Source: Crocosphaera sp.
GTDB lineage: Bacteria > Cyanobacteriota > Cyanobacteriia > Cyanobacteriales > Microcystaceae
Reading direction: 5' to 3'
DNA length: 64,000 bases
NCBI GenBank assembly: GCA_030065205.1
Contig: JASJDN010000002.1
Span: forward strand, 26,018 to 90,017
The translations under genes were made by a program, and so were the position numbers. Positions within the stretch are counted from its first letter, which is position 1. Every line of letters begins with the position of its first letter. This document shows, in pieces, positions 1 through 9,366 of this stretch. The notes under the pieces were generated by a model. It worked only from the letters and a program-made list of their open reading frames with translations, did no database searches and had not been told where the DNA came from.

Positions 1-692
1 TAACCTCTCATCCCTATTTAATTGGACCCGGTTATGAAACCGCATTTTTTACTTATCGGGATATTTTTAGCTTTAGATTTAAAGGAATTAAAGGTAAAAA
101 AATGAACGAATTACGGGAAAATTGTCATGATATTGTGGAGTTTTTTGATGTTTTCACCCATGAGATTTTAAGTGAGTATCCAGAAGCTAAATATTATGTT
201 GAGAAAACCCCTCAGCACGTTTTACAATTAGCTTTTTTAACTAAATATTTCCCTAATTCAAAATTCATTCACATGGTAAGAGATGGACGAGATGGTTTTT
301 GTTCTGCAAAATTCCATAAAAATGTTGTTCAAGGAAGTGATGTTAAACGCTATGCAAAATATTGGCGAAAATGCCTTAATAGTCGTATAAAATTAGGGGA
401 TAAAGATAATATTTTAGACGTTAAATATGAAGCGTTAGCCTCTGATCCAGAAACCACTATTAAAGCAATGATGTCTTTTATTGGAGAAACCTATCATCCT
501 CAACAATTAGAACCAGGTAAATACTCTAATAATGCCATTACTAAGATAAAAACTCCTGTATTTGAGAAACTTTCTTCTAATATTAATGATTCTAGTATTC
601 AACGGTATAAAAAAGAATTATCAACCGAAGAAATAGCAATATTCAATAAGATTGCTGGTGAACAATTACGTCATTTTGAGTATCAGGTGTAA
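1..692 (+). CDS. Sulfotransferase family protein, 5' end outside the window
   Basis: The reading frame is open from the window edge, with the first whole codon at base 3, so the ATG at 102 is probably internal and the gene begins upstream. The visible part reads SHPYLIGPGYET, then EKTPQH and later a MVRDGRDGF segment. These are typical of PAPS-dependent sulfotransferases (Sulfotransfer_3-like), where the VRDGRD region helps bind the 3'-phosphate of PAPS. The 5'-phosphosulfate loop would lie upstream and is not seen. The acceptor substrate cannot be told; cyanobacterial members often act on sugars or cell-surface glycans. The stop codon overlaps the start of the next gene (TAATG), so translation of the kinase is probably coupled to it. 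Confidence 0.75.
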   Translation, partial: TSHPYLIGPGYETAFFTYRDIFSFRFKGIKGKKMNELRENCHDIVEFFDVFTHEILSEYPEAKYYVEKTPQHVLQLAFLTKYFPNSKFIHMVRDGRDGFCSAKFHKNVVQGSDVKRYAKYWRKCLNSRIKLGDKDNILDVKYEALASDPETTIKAMMSFIGETYHPQQLEPGKYSNNAITKIKTPVFEKLSSNINDSSIQRYKKELSTEEIAIFNKIAGEQLRHFEYQV

Positions 693-2146
693 TGGTGATC
701 CTAGGGAAAAGATATAAAATGGGCGATCGCTTGGGAGAAGGGGGAACTGCTATTACTTATAAAGCAGTTGATATACAAACTTCTCAAGAAGTTGCTATTA
801 AAGTCTTATCTTTAGATAATGTTGATTGGAAACAAGCTGATCTTTTTGAAAAACGAGAAGTTAAGATACTAAAACAACTAAACCATCCAAGAATTCCTCG
901 ATATATTGATTATTTTGTTAGTGATAATGAAGATAATTTCTATTTTCCTATCACATCCCAAAAGTCTTTACAAGATTTTGTAGAAGAAGGAATTTTACTT
1001 AAGAAATTCTATTTAGTTCAAGAATTAGTCAAGGGTAAAAACTTAGTTGAATGGCGAGAAAATATCAATAAAGTTAATGAAAAAGAAGTGAAAAATATTG
1101 CTATACAAGTTTTAAATATATTAATTTATTTACAAAGTTTAGCGGTTTTTCATCGAGATATTAAACCACAAAATTTAATTTATACCGATAAAAAAGAGAT
1201 ATTTTTAGTTGATTTTGGTGCTGTCCCTGATCAAATTGCCAAGACAAGTTATGGGACGACTTTTATTGGGACAAAAGGGTATATGGCACCGGAACAAGGA
1301 AGCGGTGGAAAAGTTTCTTTAGCCACTGATTTATATGGGTTAGGTGCAACTTTAATCTATCTTTTATCAGGTAAAAATCCGTCAGATTTACCTGTGAAAA
1401 AATTAAAAATCAACTTTAGAAAAGAGATTAAACTATCTTCTAAGTTTGCTCAATGGTTAGATGTTTTAATTGAGTTTGATCCTGAAAATCGTTTTCAGAA
1501 TGCTGAAATAGCATTAAATGTTTTAGAAGGACAAGGTAACATAAAAGACTATATTAAAAAGAATCTAGGTAAACCTAAATATAGTTCAATTAGTTTAACT
1601 AAGATAAAAAAAGCATTAATTATTAAAATTCCCTGTGCATTGAACCGTAAACGCTGGAATTATGCTTTAGGTGTACTCGGAATTACTGTTTATATTATTG
1701 TCTTTTTAATACTTTTGATTATTACGATTTCTACTTATAATATTTTTTGGCGAATTCCTACTTTTATTTATGCTTTCTTATTATTGATTCAACCTTTTAA
1801 AAAAATAAGTAAACTAAAAATAGTAAAATTTGTTATTTTAGGAATAAGCATATTACCATTTATACTAAACTTTAATTATTCTATAATTGCTGCTTTTTTA
1901 CTGTTGGGTTTTGAAGCTTGGTTTGGTGATTTTATATCTAACCTAATTAGGAGCTTATTATTTGATACTCAACTTAAAATTAATAGAAATCAAAAAATAT
2001 TTATAGAAGAAAAATTTAGCTTTATTTTGAAGCAAAATCAACAATTATTCTTTAAAGAAACATCCCTTAGTGACTTGTCAAAATTGTTAACCAGACGAGA
2101 AAAACAATGGTTAAGTGATGAAATAAAACAATTTTTAAAAGATTAA
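692..2146 (+). CDS. Serine/threonine protein kinase, membrane anchored
   Basis: Complete Hanks-type kinase domain: glycine loop GEGGTA near residue 15, catalytic lysine in AIK at 37, catalytic loop HRDIKPQN at 154-161, DFG at 174-176 and APEQ near 199. The C-terminal third (about residues 323-410) holds several hydrophobic stretches, so the kinase is likely held in the membrane with the catalytic domain in the cytoplasm. A short charged tail follows. The start overlaps the stop of the sulfotransferase (TAATG). Target proteins are unknown. The family call is secure; the physiological role is not visible. Confidence 0.88.
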   Translation: MVILGKRYKMGDRLGEGGTAITYKAVDIQTSQEVAIKVLSLDNVDWKQADLFEKREVKILKQLNHPRIPRYIDYFVSDNEDNFYFPITSQKSLQDFVEEGILLKKFYLVQELVKGKNLVEWRENINKVNEKEVKNIAIQVLNILIYLQSLAVFHRDIKPQNLIYTDKKEIFLVDFGAVPDQIAKTSYGTTFIGTKGYMAPEQGSGGKVSLATDLYGLGATLIYLLSGKNPSDLPVKKLKINFRKEIKLSSKFAQWLDVLIEFDPENRFQNAEIALNVLEGQGNIKDYIKKNLGKPKYSSISLTKIKKALIIKIPCALNRKRWNYALGVLGITVYIIVFLILLIITISTYNIFWRIPTFIYAFLLLIQPFKKISKLKIVKFVILGISILPFILNFNYSIIAAFLLLGFEAWFGDFISNLIRSLLFDTQLKINRNQKIFIEEKFSFILKQNQQLFFKETSLSDLSKLLTRREKQWLSDEIKQFLKD

Positions 2147-2154
2147 TGAATATG

Positions 2155-2279
2155 TAGGGTGTATTAGCAGAGCGTAATACACCGAAAACCATAGTTTTAA
2201 TGAGTTACATTTCGGTGCATTACGGCATAAAAAAATATAGCTCATACCCAAAAATTTGAGTTTGCCTAATGCACCCTAC
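2155..2279. repeat. Palindromic intergenic repeat (MITE-like)
   Basis: Outer ends match in inverted orientation (GTAGGGTGTATTAG at left, CTAATGCACCCTAC at right). Inside is a perfect 9-bp stem (GGTGTATTA at 2158-2166 and TAATACACC at 2175-2183). It fills almost the whole gap between the two kinase genes. No protein is encoded. This looks like one of the short mobile palindromes common between cyanobacterial genes. Confidence 0.6.
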
Positions 2280-2333
2280 TTGCTGTTAACAATTTTGCTA
2301 CAATAAAAAACATATTATAATCAGACAACTGTT

Positions 2334-3473
2334 ATGATACCATCCTATCGGAAAGATTCCTTAGAAGAACACTATAGACAACTTCACAAACTGGGTGAGG
2401 GAGGAATGGGAACAACTTATGCAGCAGAAGATGTAAACACAGGAAAAAAAGTTGCTTTAAAAGTCATTTCTTTACACAATCAAACCGATGCTAAAAGTCT
2501 AGAATTATTAGAACGAGAAGTTAGGGTTTTAAAACAATTAAATCATGCTAATATTCCTAAATATATTGATTATTTTCAATTAGAAGATGACAATAAATTA
2601 TATCTGGTACAAGAGTTAGTATCAGGAAAAAACTTAAATCAAAAAATAGAAGAAGGACTTAGGTTGATAGAAACAGAAGTAAAAAATATTGCTAAACAAG
2701 TTCTCTCTATTCTTGACTATTTACATAATTTTGATCCTTGCATTATTCACCGAGATATTAAACCCCATAACTTGATTCTTTCCGACGATGGACAAATCTT
2801 TGATACTGGTGTGGCTCTTATTGAAGCAGTTCGACAAAAACACAAAGATATTGTAGAACTTTTACTGGATTATGGAATAGATGTTAATGTTCAAGGGCAA
2901 TCTCGTTTTACAGCGATTGGCTCTGCTATCTTAACAGGACAAAAAGATTTAGTACAGCTATTAATTGAGCGTGGTGCTGATATTAATACTATTGATACTA
3001 CAGCTTCACTGAGTGGAAGTATGTTACATGAGGCTGTTTATAATGCAGCCACTAAGAAGGAAACCTCGAATAATCATGAGGATATAGCTACCATATTACT
3101 TAATCTTGGACTTGATGTTAATAGTCGAGACAAAGAAGATAGCACTCCACTTCATTATGCAGCAGTTAGGGGAAGCTATTTATATGGACGTGAGCCTTAC
3201 ACAAGTATGATAGAACTATTAATAGCTAATGGTGCTGATGTCAATATTAGAAATATATATGGTCAAACACCTCTACATTTAGCTGTTATCTGGGATGGAA
3301 TGGGACACAGAGACAGTCGTTTTGGTGATCAGAAAAACGCAATTGAAATGTTAATAGCTAATGGTGCTAATCTTAATGTCAGAGATAAAGAGGGCAAAAC
3401 CCCACTTGCTCATGCAAAAGAGCGTGGAAATAGAGTGATAATGGAATTACTTAAAAAACACGGTGCAAGATAA
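2334..3473 (+). CDS. Chimeric protein: kinase N-terminal part joined to ankyrin repeats
   Basis: Residues 1-156 are a Hanks kinase start: GEGGMG at 21-26, catalytic lysine K43 in ALK, catalytic loop HRDIKPHN at 139-146. The kinase stops just before the expected DFG: after GQIF at residue 156 the sequence changes to DTGVALIEAVRQKHKD, which is ankyrin. From there to the end there are about five to six ankyrin repeats, with DIVELLLDYGIDVN-, LVQLLIERGADIN- and MIELLIANGADVN-type segments. The metal-binding DFG, activation loop and C-lobe are absent, so it should be catalytically dead as a kinase. The upstream intact kinase is a close relative. A deletion that fused a kinase gene to an ankyrin gene is the simplest explanation. 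The junction is in frame and the ORF is open, so a protein may still be made. Confidence 0.8.
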   Translation: MIPSYRKDSLEEHYRQLHKLGEGGMGTTYAAEDVNTGKKVALKVISLHNQTDAKSLELLEREVRVLKQLNHANIPKYIDYFQLEDDNKLYLVQELVSGKNLNQKIEEGLRLIETEVKNIAKQVLSILDYLHNFDPCIIHRDIKPHNLILSDDGQIFDTGVALIEAVRQKHKDIVELLLDYGIDVNVQGQSRFTAIGSAILTGQKDLVQLLIERGADINTIDTTASLSGSMLHEAVYNAATKKETSNNHEDIATILLNLGLDVNSRDKEDSTPLHYAAVRGSYLYGREPYTSMIELLIANGADVNIRNIYGQTPLHLAVIWDGMGHRDSRFGDQKNAIEMLIANGANLNVRDKEGKTPLAHAKERGNRVIMELLKKHGAR

Positions 3474-3479
3474 AATTCT

Positions 3480-3854
3480 ATGACTATTTCTAGTGAACAA
3501 AAACAAGCCGAAATTATTCGCCAAATACAACTAGCACAATCTCAAAGAAGAGAATTATTAGCTAGTATGAAGCAAAGACAACAACAAGGTTGGGAAATTG
3601 CTAGAAATAGTGCAGAAATTCTAAAAAAACAGTTTGGGGTTAAACGAGTTGTTTTGTTTGGTTCAATGCTTAATGTTGAAGACTTATCTCCTTACTCAGA
3701 TATTGACTTAGCTGTATGGGGACTCTCTCCCAATACTATATTTAAGGCAGGTGCTGCTATTGAAAAAGGGCATGAATTTCCTATTGATTTAGTTGAGGCA
3801 GAAAAGGCTAAACTTTATATTCGCCAAGCTATTGATAGGGGGGTTGAACTTTGA
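3480..3854 (+). CDS. MntA-type nucleotidyltransferase antitoxin
   Basis: A 124-residue minimal nucleotidyltransferase. The signature is LFGSM at 59-63 followed by SDID at 73-76, the GSx(n)DxD metal and nucleotide site of the NTP_transf_2 family. The N-terminal 50 residues are a Gln/Lys-rich helix. It overlaps the next gene by 4 bases and pairs with a HEPN-like protein. In known MntA/HepT systems the nucleotidyltransferase neutralises the HEPN RNase by AMPylating it. That activity is inferred here from the pairing and the intact motif. Confidence 0.8.
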   Translation: MTISSEQKQAEIIRQIQLAQSQRRELLASMKQRQQQGWEIARNSAEILKKQFGVKRVVLFGSMLNVEDLSPYSDIDLAVWGLSPNTIFKAGAAIEKGHEFPIDLVEAEKAKLYIRQAIDRGVEL

Positions 3855-4321
3855 AAAAAGAGAAAATCAAAGAGCGAATTGAACAAGAATTGATCGAAAT
3901 TCAAGAAACAATATCAAAAATCGAGTCTTACATTCAACAATTAAAAGAAGCATCATCACAACCCTATCAAGAAGCTCTCATTATGGCGATCGCGTTATGT
4001 TTACAGAGTTTTTATACAGGAGTAGAAAGAATTTTTCAATTCATAGCTCGTTTTATTGATTGTCTGGAACCGACGGGGGCTAATTGGCATCAACAATTAT
4101 TAGAACAAATGACATTGACAGTACCTGATGTCCGTCCTAAAGTGATTTCTCAATCTACTCAACTGTTTTTAGATGAATTTCGTCGTTTTCGTCATGTTGT
4201 GCGAAGTCTTTATGCTTATAAATTAGAACTTGAACCCATACTAGAATTAGCTAATAAAACTCCGAAACTTTACAAAACCTTAGAAGAAGAAATCAACAAG
4301 TTTCTAGAATCTTTATCCTAG
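3851..4321 (+). CDS. HepT-like HEPN ribonuclease toxin
   Basis: A 156-residue all-helical protein starting with TTG at 3851, overlapping the antitoxin stop by 4 bases. The C-terminal part has a RRFRHVVRSLYAY segment (R111-Y123), a variant of the Arg...His HEPN RNase motif. No ATG lies near the junction, so the TTG start is supported by the overlap. The partner is the MntA-type protein just upstream. Expected role is RNA cleavage unless neutralised. The motif is not the commonest Rx4HxY form, so the exact subfamily is uncertain. Confidence 0.72.
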   Translation: MKKEKIKERIEQELIEIQETISKIESYIQQLKEASSQPYQEALIMAIALCLQSFYTGVERIFQFIARFIDCLEPTGANWHQQLLEQMTLTVPDVRPKVISQSTQLFLDEFRRFRHVVRSLYAYKLELEPILELANKTPKLYKTLEEEINKFLESLS

Positions 4322-4349
4322 TCAGCTATTTTATTAAAAAGTTGAAAAT

Positions 4350-4412
4350 GGTGGGTTACGACGGATTCTTATATTTCTGTGATAATCGTTCATTATGGCC
4401 GTCTAACCCACC
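4350..4412. repeat. Inverted repeat
   Basis: GGTGGGTTACGACGG at 4350-4364 faces CCGTCTAACCCACC at 4399-4412 across an AT-rich loop. It could form a long hairpin downstream of the toxin-antitoxin pair. The GGTGGGTTA...TAACCCACC type recurs widely in cyanobacterial intergenic DNA. It may also terminate transcription, but there is no clear T-run. Confidence 0.55.
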
Positions 4413-4571
4413 CTATGATCACATTGATGATCATTACAGAACGGTAGAAGCAAAAACATTGAAAAATTAGGCATAATAGAATAGTAGCAGCTTGAATAAG
4501 ATCCCGTTTGGTCTTACAATTGCAGCGACTTAACCCCTTTCGTCAGTTACTACCCAGTTACCTTAAGATAT

Positions 4572-5069
4572 ATGTCTGCTTCTGACGTACAACCTCCTCA
4601 ATCCTACCGTAAAGAGGAAGTCCAAGAAATTTTACACTTGGCCATTGCTCGCAAAACCGACGTTGAAGAATTGTCCCGTACCCAACTTTGGGAAATTGCG
4701 GCAGAATTAGATATTGACGTCGACGTTTTACAACTGGCCGAAAAAGACTGGTTATTGCAAAAACAACAGCAAAAGAAAAAGGAAGAATTTAATCAATATC
4801 GTCAAAGACAACTAAAACGGAAATTTATTCGCTATACCATTATTAATTCCTTTGTCATGTTACTTAATTTCTTGGCAGTAGGAACCTTGTCTTGGTCTTT
4901 ATATATCTTGATTTTATTGGGACTTCCCCTAGCTTTAAGTACATTTAAAACTTTTCAAACCGAAGGAGAAGAATACGAAAAAGAGTTTCAACAATGGTAT
5001 TTTAAAAAGGAAATGAAAGCCTCAATTTCCAGTCTTTGGAATCGCATTAAAACCGCTTGGCTTTCATAG
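4572..5069 (+). CDS. 2TM domain-containing protein
   Basis: 165 residues. The N-terminal half is soluble and acidic (a small helical segment RKEEVQEILHLAIARK, then DIDVDVLQLAEKDW). A basic Gln/Lys-rich linker follows, then two membrane helices at about residues 98-115 and 118-132, then a cytoplasmic tail. This matches the short 2TM-domain proteins found across cyanobacteria. No enzyme motif is seen and the function is unknown. It stands alone; 130 bases separate it from the next gene. Confidence 0.65.
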   Translation: MSASDVQPPQSYRKEEVQEILHLAIARKTDVEELSRTQLWEIAAELDIDVDVLQLAEKDWLLQKQQQKKKEEFNQYRQRQLKRKFIRYTIINSFVMLLNFLAVGTLSWSLYILILLGLPLALSTFKTFQTEGEEYEKEFQQWYFKKEMKASISSLWNRIKTAWLS

Positions 5070-5202
5070 AAAAATGCTCATGATTACTATAGCACAAGTA
5101 TCCTAGTTGTAATAACCTACAAGGTTTCAAGTTCGTTGAAAAAATCCCCCGAAAAGAGTACAATCAACACAAGGAAAAGTAGGGTAATTTTGAGGGAAAA
5201 CG

Positions 5203-6582
5203 ATGAGCGTTAAGGTAAAAAAACCCATTCTTGTAGCAGGGTTAGGCATTTCGTTCTTATTATGGTTAGGAGATAGTCTCCATGAGGAAGTCATTGCTGT
5301 AGGAGAATGGGGGGTTTTGAGTCTCATGGCCATCGGGACAGGGGTTTGGTGGTGGCAAAAAAAACAACCTAAAAAAGCAGTCTATCAAACCATCTCACCC
5401 TTAACCATAGCAGACGTTAATAAGGCTATCTCTGATGGAGAAAAAATATTAAAAATCGTCAAACAGGAAAACCCTGAATCTAATTTATTAGCGTTAGAAA
5501 ATAAGTTAAAAATATTGCCCGAAAAACTGAATGATCAATCTGTTTCTTTGGGATTAATTAGTCAATCTAACACAATTAAAAGTGGTTTAAAATTATTATT
5601 AAATCAAGAAATTGATTTTAAACAAATTCAATGGTTAGAACAAAATGATTGCGAAAATATTAATCAGAAAATAGACTTAATCATCTTCTTGATTACCACA
5701 GATTTAACCGAAAGTCAATGGCAAATTATACAACAATCTCATCAAAATCATCAACGGTGCTTAATAGTTTTAAATCAACCTGAACAATATAATTTAGAAG
5801 AACAAGAAATTGTCTTACAACAAATTAAACAACGGGTTAAAACTCTTATTCCACCTCATGGTGTGATAGCAATAAATTCAACCCCAAAAACTCTAAAAGT
5901 TCGTCAATACCAAGACGATAAATCCTATAAAGAATGGACTGAAACCAGACCCCCTAATATCACACCTTTAACCAATAGAATAGAATCGATTTTAAACCAA
6001 GAAAGAGAGCAATTGATTTTAGGTAAAGTGTGGCGTGAAGCACAAACCATTAAACAGCAAGCCAAAGGAATTTTAAATCAGATTAGACACAATAAGGCTG
6101 TACCCATGATGGAAAAATATCAATGGATAGCAGCAGCAGCAGCTTTTGGCAATCCGGTTTCGTCCCTAGATTTATTAGCCACGGCTGCCATTAACGCTCA
6201 AATGATAGTGGATTTAAGCAGCATTTATCAACAGAAATTCACCCTATCTCAAGGACAAACCGTAGCAGCAACCATTGGTAAATTAATGATAAAATTAGGG
6301 TTAGTTGAACTCTCCACCCATGCCATTAGTGGTTTATTAAAAAGTAACGCAATTACTTATGTAGCAGGAGGCGCAACCCAAGGTATTAGTGCGGCCTATT
6401 TAACCCGTGTGGCTGGTTTAAGTTTAATCGAATATTTCCAAGAACAAGACATTGATTTTAACTATCATCAAACCATAGATATAGAAAAACTTTCAACCAA
6501 AATCAAACAGGTGTTTGAACAAACAAGACGAACAGAGATTTTGCAAGCATTTGTGAAACAAACCCTTCCTAAACTATCATAG
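5203..6582 (+). CDS. DUF697 domain-containing membrane protein
   Basis: 459 residues. There are two N-terminal hydrophobic segments (about 9-21 and 34-50) and a long Gln/Asn-rich middle part. The C-terminal domain, from YQWIAAAAAFGNPVSSLDLLATAAINAQMI onward in two hydrophobic blocks, resembles DUF697, a module often attached to small GTPase-like proteins. The middle part occupies the place of the GTPase domain but shows no clear P-loop, so nucleotide binding is doubtful. The ATG follows a GAGGGAAAACG stretch usable as ribosome site. Probable inner-membrane protein of unknown role. Confidence 0.6.
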   Translation: MSVKVKKPILVAGLGISFLLWLGDSLHEEVIAVGEWGVLSLMAIGTGVWWWQKKQPKKAVYQTISPLTIADVNKAISDGEKILKIVKQENPESNLLALENKLKILPEKLNDQSVSLGLISQSNTIKSGLKLLLNQEIDFKQIQWLEQNDCENINQKIDLIIFLITTDLTESQWQIIQQSHQNHQRCLIVLNQPEQYNLEEQEIVLQQIKQRVKTLIPPHGVIAINSTPKTLKVRQYQDDKSYKEWTETRPPNITPLTNRIESILNQEREQLILGKVWREAQTIKQQAKGILNQIRHNKAVPMMEKYQWIAAAAAFGNPVSSLDLLATAAINAQMIVDLSSIYQQKFTLSQGQTVAATIGKLMIKLGLVELSTHAISGLLKSNAITYVAGGATQGISAAYLTRVAGLSLIEYFQEQDIDFNYHQTIDIEKLSTKIKQVFEQTRRTEILQAFVKQTLPKLS

Positions 6583-6725
6583 ATAATGCTGCTGATTTTA
6601 ATAAAGTACAGTGTAAAAACCAACTATTATCCATTCTTTAGTGCAGCTACGAAAAAATCATAACGCTGAACTCCCAACTCAGATTAGTTGATTATTAGGT
6701 GTGTGAAAAAAATTAAAAGTAAATT

Positions 6726-8171
6726 ATGACAGTTTCTGATTCTGAAACCACTCCAACCCCTGTTAATAAAACCCTAGATACTACTAACCCAGAGGAATCT
6801 ATGGATCGTACCAATATCTCTAAAAAGTCTCCCCGTCAAGGGTTTGCTCCGGTGTTGGAAAATCCGCAATTTTTAATTCTTTGGATAGGACAAGTCTTTT
6901 CCCAACTGGCTGATAAAGTTTATTTAGTGTTAATGATCGCCTTTATTGCGGGTCATTTTCAGGGGGAAAATCAACCCATTAGTGGTTGGGTATCGGCCAT
7001 TATGATCGCTTTTACCATTCCGGCGGTTTTCTTCGGTTCTTTGGCCGGGGTATATGTGGATCGTTGGTCGAAAAAAGGGGTGTTAGTCATCTCTAACTTT
7101 ATTCGTGCCGCTTTTGTTTTTATTATTCCGCCCTTACTTTGGTTATCTGACGGAGATACCTTAACCCTAAACCTCACTTGGTTACCTCACTGGTTACGGA
7201 GTTGGCAAAATCAAACTCAAGAGGCGTTTTTGTTGCCCTTGGGTTTTTTAATTTTATTGGTGTTAACCCTAATAGATTCCACCATTACCCAATTTTTTGC
7301 TCCCGCAGAACAAGCAACTATTCCTTTATTGGTCAAACGCCGTCATTTACTATCGGCTAATTCTCTGTTTACTACGACTATGATGGCCATGACCATCGTC
7401 GGTTTTGCCATCGGAGACCCCTTACTAGAAGTAGCCGCTCATTTTGCTGAAAATTTTGGCTTTTCTTGGGAAGAAGGAAAAGCCTTTATGGTAGGTGCAT
7501 CCTATTTTATGGCCGGGTTACTCCTTTTATTGTTGAAAACGGGGGAAAAACGGCAACTGGATGAAAAAGAGCAGCCCCATGTGTTCGAGGATATTAAAGA
7601 CGGAATTCGTTATTTAGGGGCGAATCGTCGGGTTCGCAATGCGTTAGTTCAGTTGGTGATTTTATTTTGTATTTTTGCCGCCTTATCCGTCTTAGCGGTA
7701 CGCATGGCTGAAACCATCCCAGGAATGAAAGCAGAACAATTTGGCTTTTTATTGGCGACTGGTGGCTTAGGTATGGGCTGTGGGGCTGCTGTTTTAGGGG
7801 GTTGGGGACAACAGTTTCGTAATAATCAGTTAGGGTTATGGGGATCAGTGGGAATGGCTGTTTCTTTAGTGGGTTTATCCTTATCCATCAACAGTTTATG
7901 GTTAACCCTCTTGATGACTACATTTTTAGGGGTATTCGCTGCTTTTGTAGGAGTTCCGATGCAAACCATTATCCAAGCAGAAACCCCCGTTGATATGCGT
8001 GGTAAAGTATTTGGATTACAAAATAATGCCGTTAATATTGCGCTATCTTTACCTTTGGCTTTGGCTGGTATTGCCGAAACCTTCTTCGGGTTACAACCGG
8101 TATTATTAAGCTTAGGGGTGATGGCGATCGCTGGTGGGGTTTTGACGTGGGTGATGGGGATGAGGGAATAA
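6726..8171 (+). CDS. Major facilitator superfamily transporter
   Basis: 481 residues with about 12 membrane helices. After a 40-residue polar N-tail comes FLILWIGQVFSQLADKVY, the usual first helix of the MFS_3/LplT-like branch. The loop GVYVDRWSKK between helices 2 and 3 is the MFS A-motif (D-R-x-x-K/R type). Substrate cannot be deduced; relatives export drugs or move lysophospholipids. It stands alone and converges with a small gene on the other strand. A possible hairpin terminator lies at 8216-8244. Confidence 0.82.
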   Translation: MTVSDSETTPTPVNKTLDTTNPEESMDRTNISKKSPRQGFAPVLENPQFLILWIGQVFSQLADKVYLVLMIAFIAGHFQGENQPISGWVSAIMIAFTIPAVFFGSLAGVYVDRWSKKGVLVISNFIRAAFVFIIPPLLWLSDGDTLTLNLTWLPHWLRSWQNQTQEAFLLPLGFLILLVLTLIDSTITQFFAPAEQATIPLLVKRRHLLSANSLFTTTMMAMTIVGFAIGDPLLEVAAHFAENFGFSWEEGKAFMVGASYFMAGLLLLLLKTGEKRQLDEKEQPHVFEDIKDGIRYLGANRRVRNALVQLVILFCIFAALSVLAVRMAETIPGMKAEQFGFLLATGGLGMGCGAAVLGGWGQQFRNNQLGLWGSVGMAVSLVGLSLSINSLWLTLLMTTFLGVFAAFVGVPMQTIIQAETPVDMRGKVFGLQNNAVNIALSLPLALAGIAETFFGLQPVLLSLGVMAIAGGVLTWVMGMRE

Positions 8172-8215
8172 CGAAGTCAGAAGTTCCACAGCGAAGCTCC
8201 GTCTTAAAAACGATT

Positions 8216-8244
8216 CGCCTTCAAAGGCGGGGTTTTCGACCCCA
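8216..8244. terminator. Possible hairpin terminator between convergent genes
   Basis: Two small adjacent hairpins: CGCCTTCAAAGGCG at 8216-8229, then GGGG...CCCC at 8230-8244. They sit between the ends of the MFS gene (+) and the 61-residue gene (-). No long T-run follows, so this is a weak call; it may instead be a decayed mobile-element end. Confidence 0.35.
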
Positions 8245-8264
8245 TTGTTTTCGATAACTTTAAC

Positions 8265-8450
8265 TCAAGTAAAACGAATCCGTCCTTCATCCATTTCCGA
8301 CATTAGTAATTCTAACGCCTCGTAGTCAACGTCCGATATGTAGCCAGTACGGGTTAACTCACAGTTGATGGCCATTTCGATTTCTGGGGTTAATCGTTTA
8401 AGATAGAGGGCTTTTTCCACCAATTGGCGAATTAAAGGGGGCCGATTCAC
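8265..8450 (-). CDS. Small conserved-looking cyanobacterial protein
   Basis: 61 residues, acidic and helical, with no signal peptide or membrane segment. The sequence reads LVEKALYLKRLTPEIEMAIN and ends DYEALELLMSEMDEGRIRF. Similar short proteins of unknown function occur in many cyanobacteria, often annotated only as hypothetical. It is convergent with the MFS gene. No function is proposed. Confidence 0.6.
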   Translation of the reverse strand: MNRPPLIRQLVEKALYLKRLTPEIEMAINCELTRTGYISDVDYEALELLMSEMDEGRIRFT

Positions 8451-8925
8451 AGATTTTTCTCCGCTCTTGACAACAGGGCATTTTAGGCTAAGTTAGTAAA
8501 TGTGGAGAAGAACTATACTTCTACTACGCTCCAGGACTGATAATCTTTACGATCTTTTAACAATAGAGACCATGTTTAGTAAACCATTAACTGGGTTCTA
8601 GGTTTTGTAACCTGCTTAACATTTTTTTACAAAAAAGCTGATAAGATGCTAAACTGTCATTCATTACTTCATAAAGTACAACAGCGTAGCGGCCAAATTA
8701 TGGTTAATTTTGGGTAAAATCTACCAAATAATAGACCAAAACCTAGATTTAACCAAACTCAACAAAAAGCATGATTCAGTCACAAAAATTAACCGAATAT
8801 TAACCTTCGATTAATTTCCCAAAAAAAATATCGAAAGAATTAAAACTGAATCAATTGACAAAAAACTGATTATAATTTGGTCATACCATAAGCAAATTAA
8901 ATTTTGAAATTGAGGGTACACAACA
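8451..8925. other. Intergenic region upstream of the STAS gene
   Basis: 475 bases, strongly AT-rich, between a divergent pair. It must hold both promoters. I see a short hairpin (AGGTTTTGTAACCT near 8600) and several TTAACC-like stretches at 8740-8810, but no recognisable RNA gene, operator or mobile element. Confidence 0.5.
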
Positions 8926-9279
8926 ATGATGGGGAGTCATTTGATTAATTTAAGAATCGCCGTTTTTGAACCCAGTGGTTACATTACTGCGGCCAACGTC
9001 GACAATTTTCAGCAAAAATTAACCAATTTCGTTACCAACAACCCTAATAGAGAGTTTTTGGTGGATATGCACCAAGTAGAATTCATTGATAGTGCGGGAC
9101 TTATGGCTATTGTGTCAGCATTTCGCCTGGCCCAACGTCTGAATAAACAATTAAGCGTTTGTTCCTTGTCACCATCGGTTCGTATTATTTTTGAATTAAC
9201 CCAGTTAGATAGAGCCTTAGAAATTTATGAAACCCGTCAAGCTTATGAATCATTAGTTAATGAAACCGTAGCTGCTTGA
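8926..9279 (+). CDS. STAS domain anti-sigma factor antagonist
   Basis: 117 residues covering one STAS domain. The key segment is LVDMHQVEFIDSAGLMAI: the Ser in DSAG is the residue phosphorylated in SpoIIAA/RsbV-type proteins. Such proteins switch partners with an anti-sigma kinase in a phosphorylation-dependent way. No anti-sigma kinase or sigma factor gene is next to it. ATGATG at 8926 allows either of two adjacent starts. A long upstream region suggests separate regulation. Confidence 0.85.
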   Translation: MMGSHLINLRIAVFEPSGYITAANVDNFQQKLTNFVTNNPNREFLVDMHQVEFIDSAGLMAIVSAFRLAQRLNKQLSVCSLSPSVRIIFELTQLDRALEIYETRQAYESLVNETVAA

Positions 9280-9366
9280 AGTCATTACTCTGTTGGCTTA
9301 CTCCTCCACACTTCCGGTATATTAGAAAAACATGAGACGATTTAGGGAAGTGCCGGAGGTTTGTTT

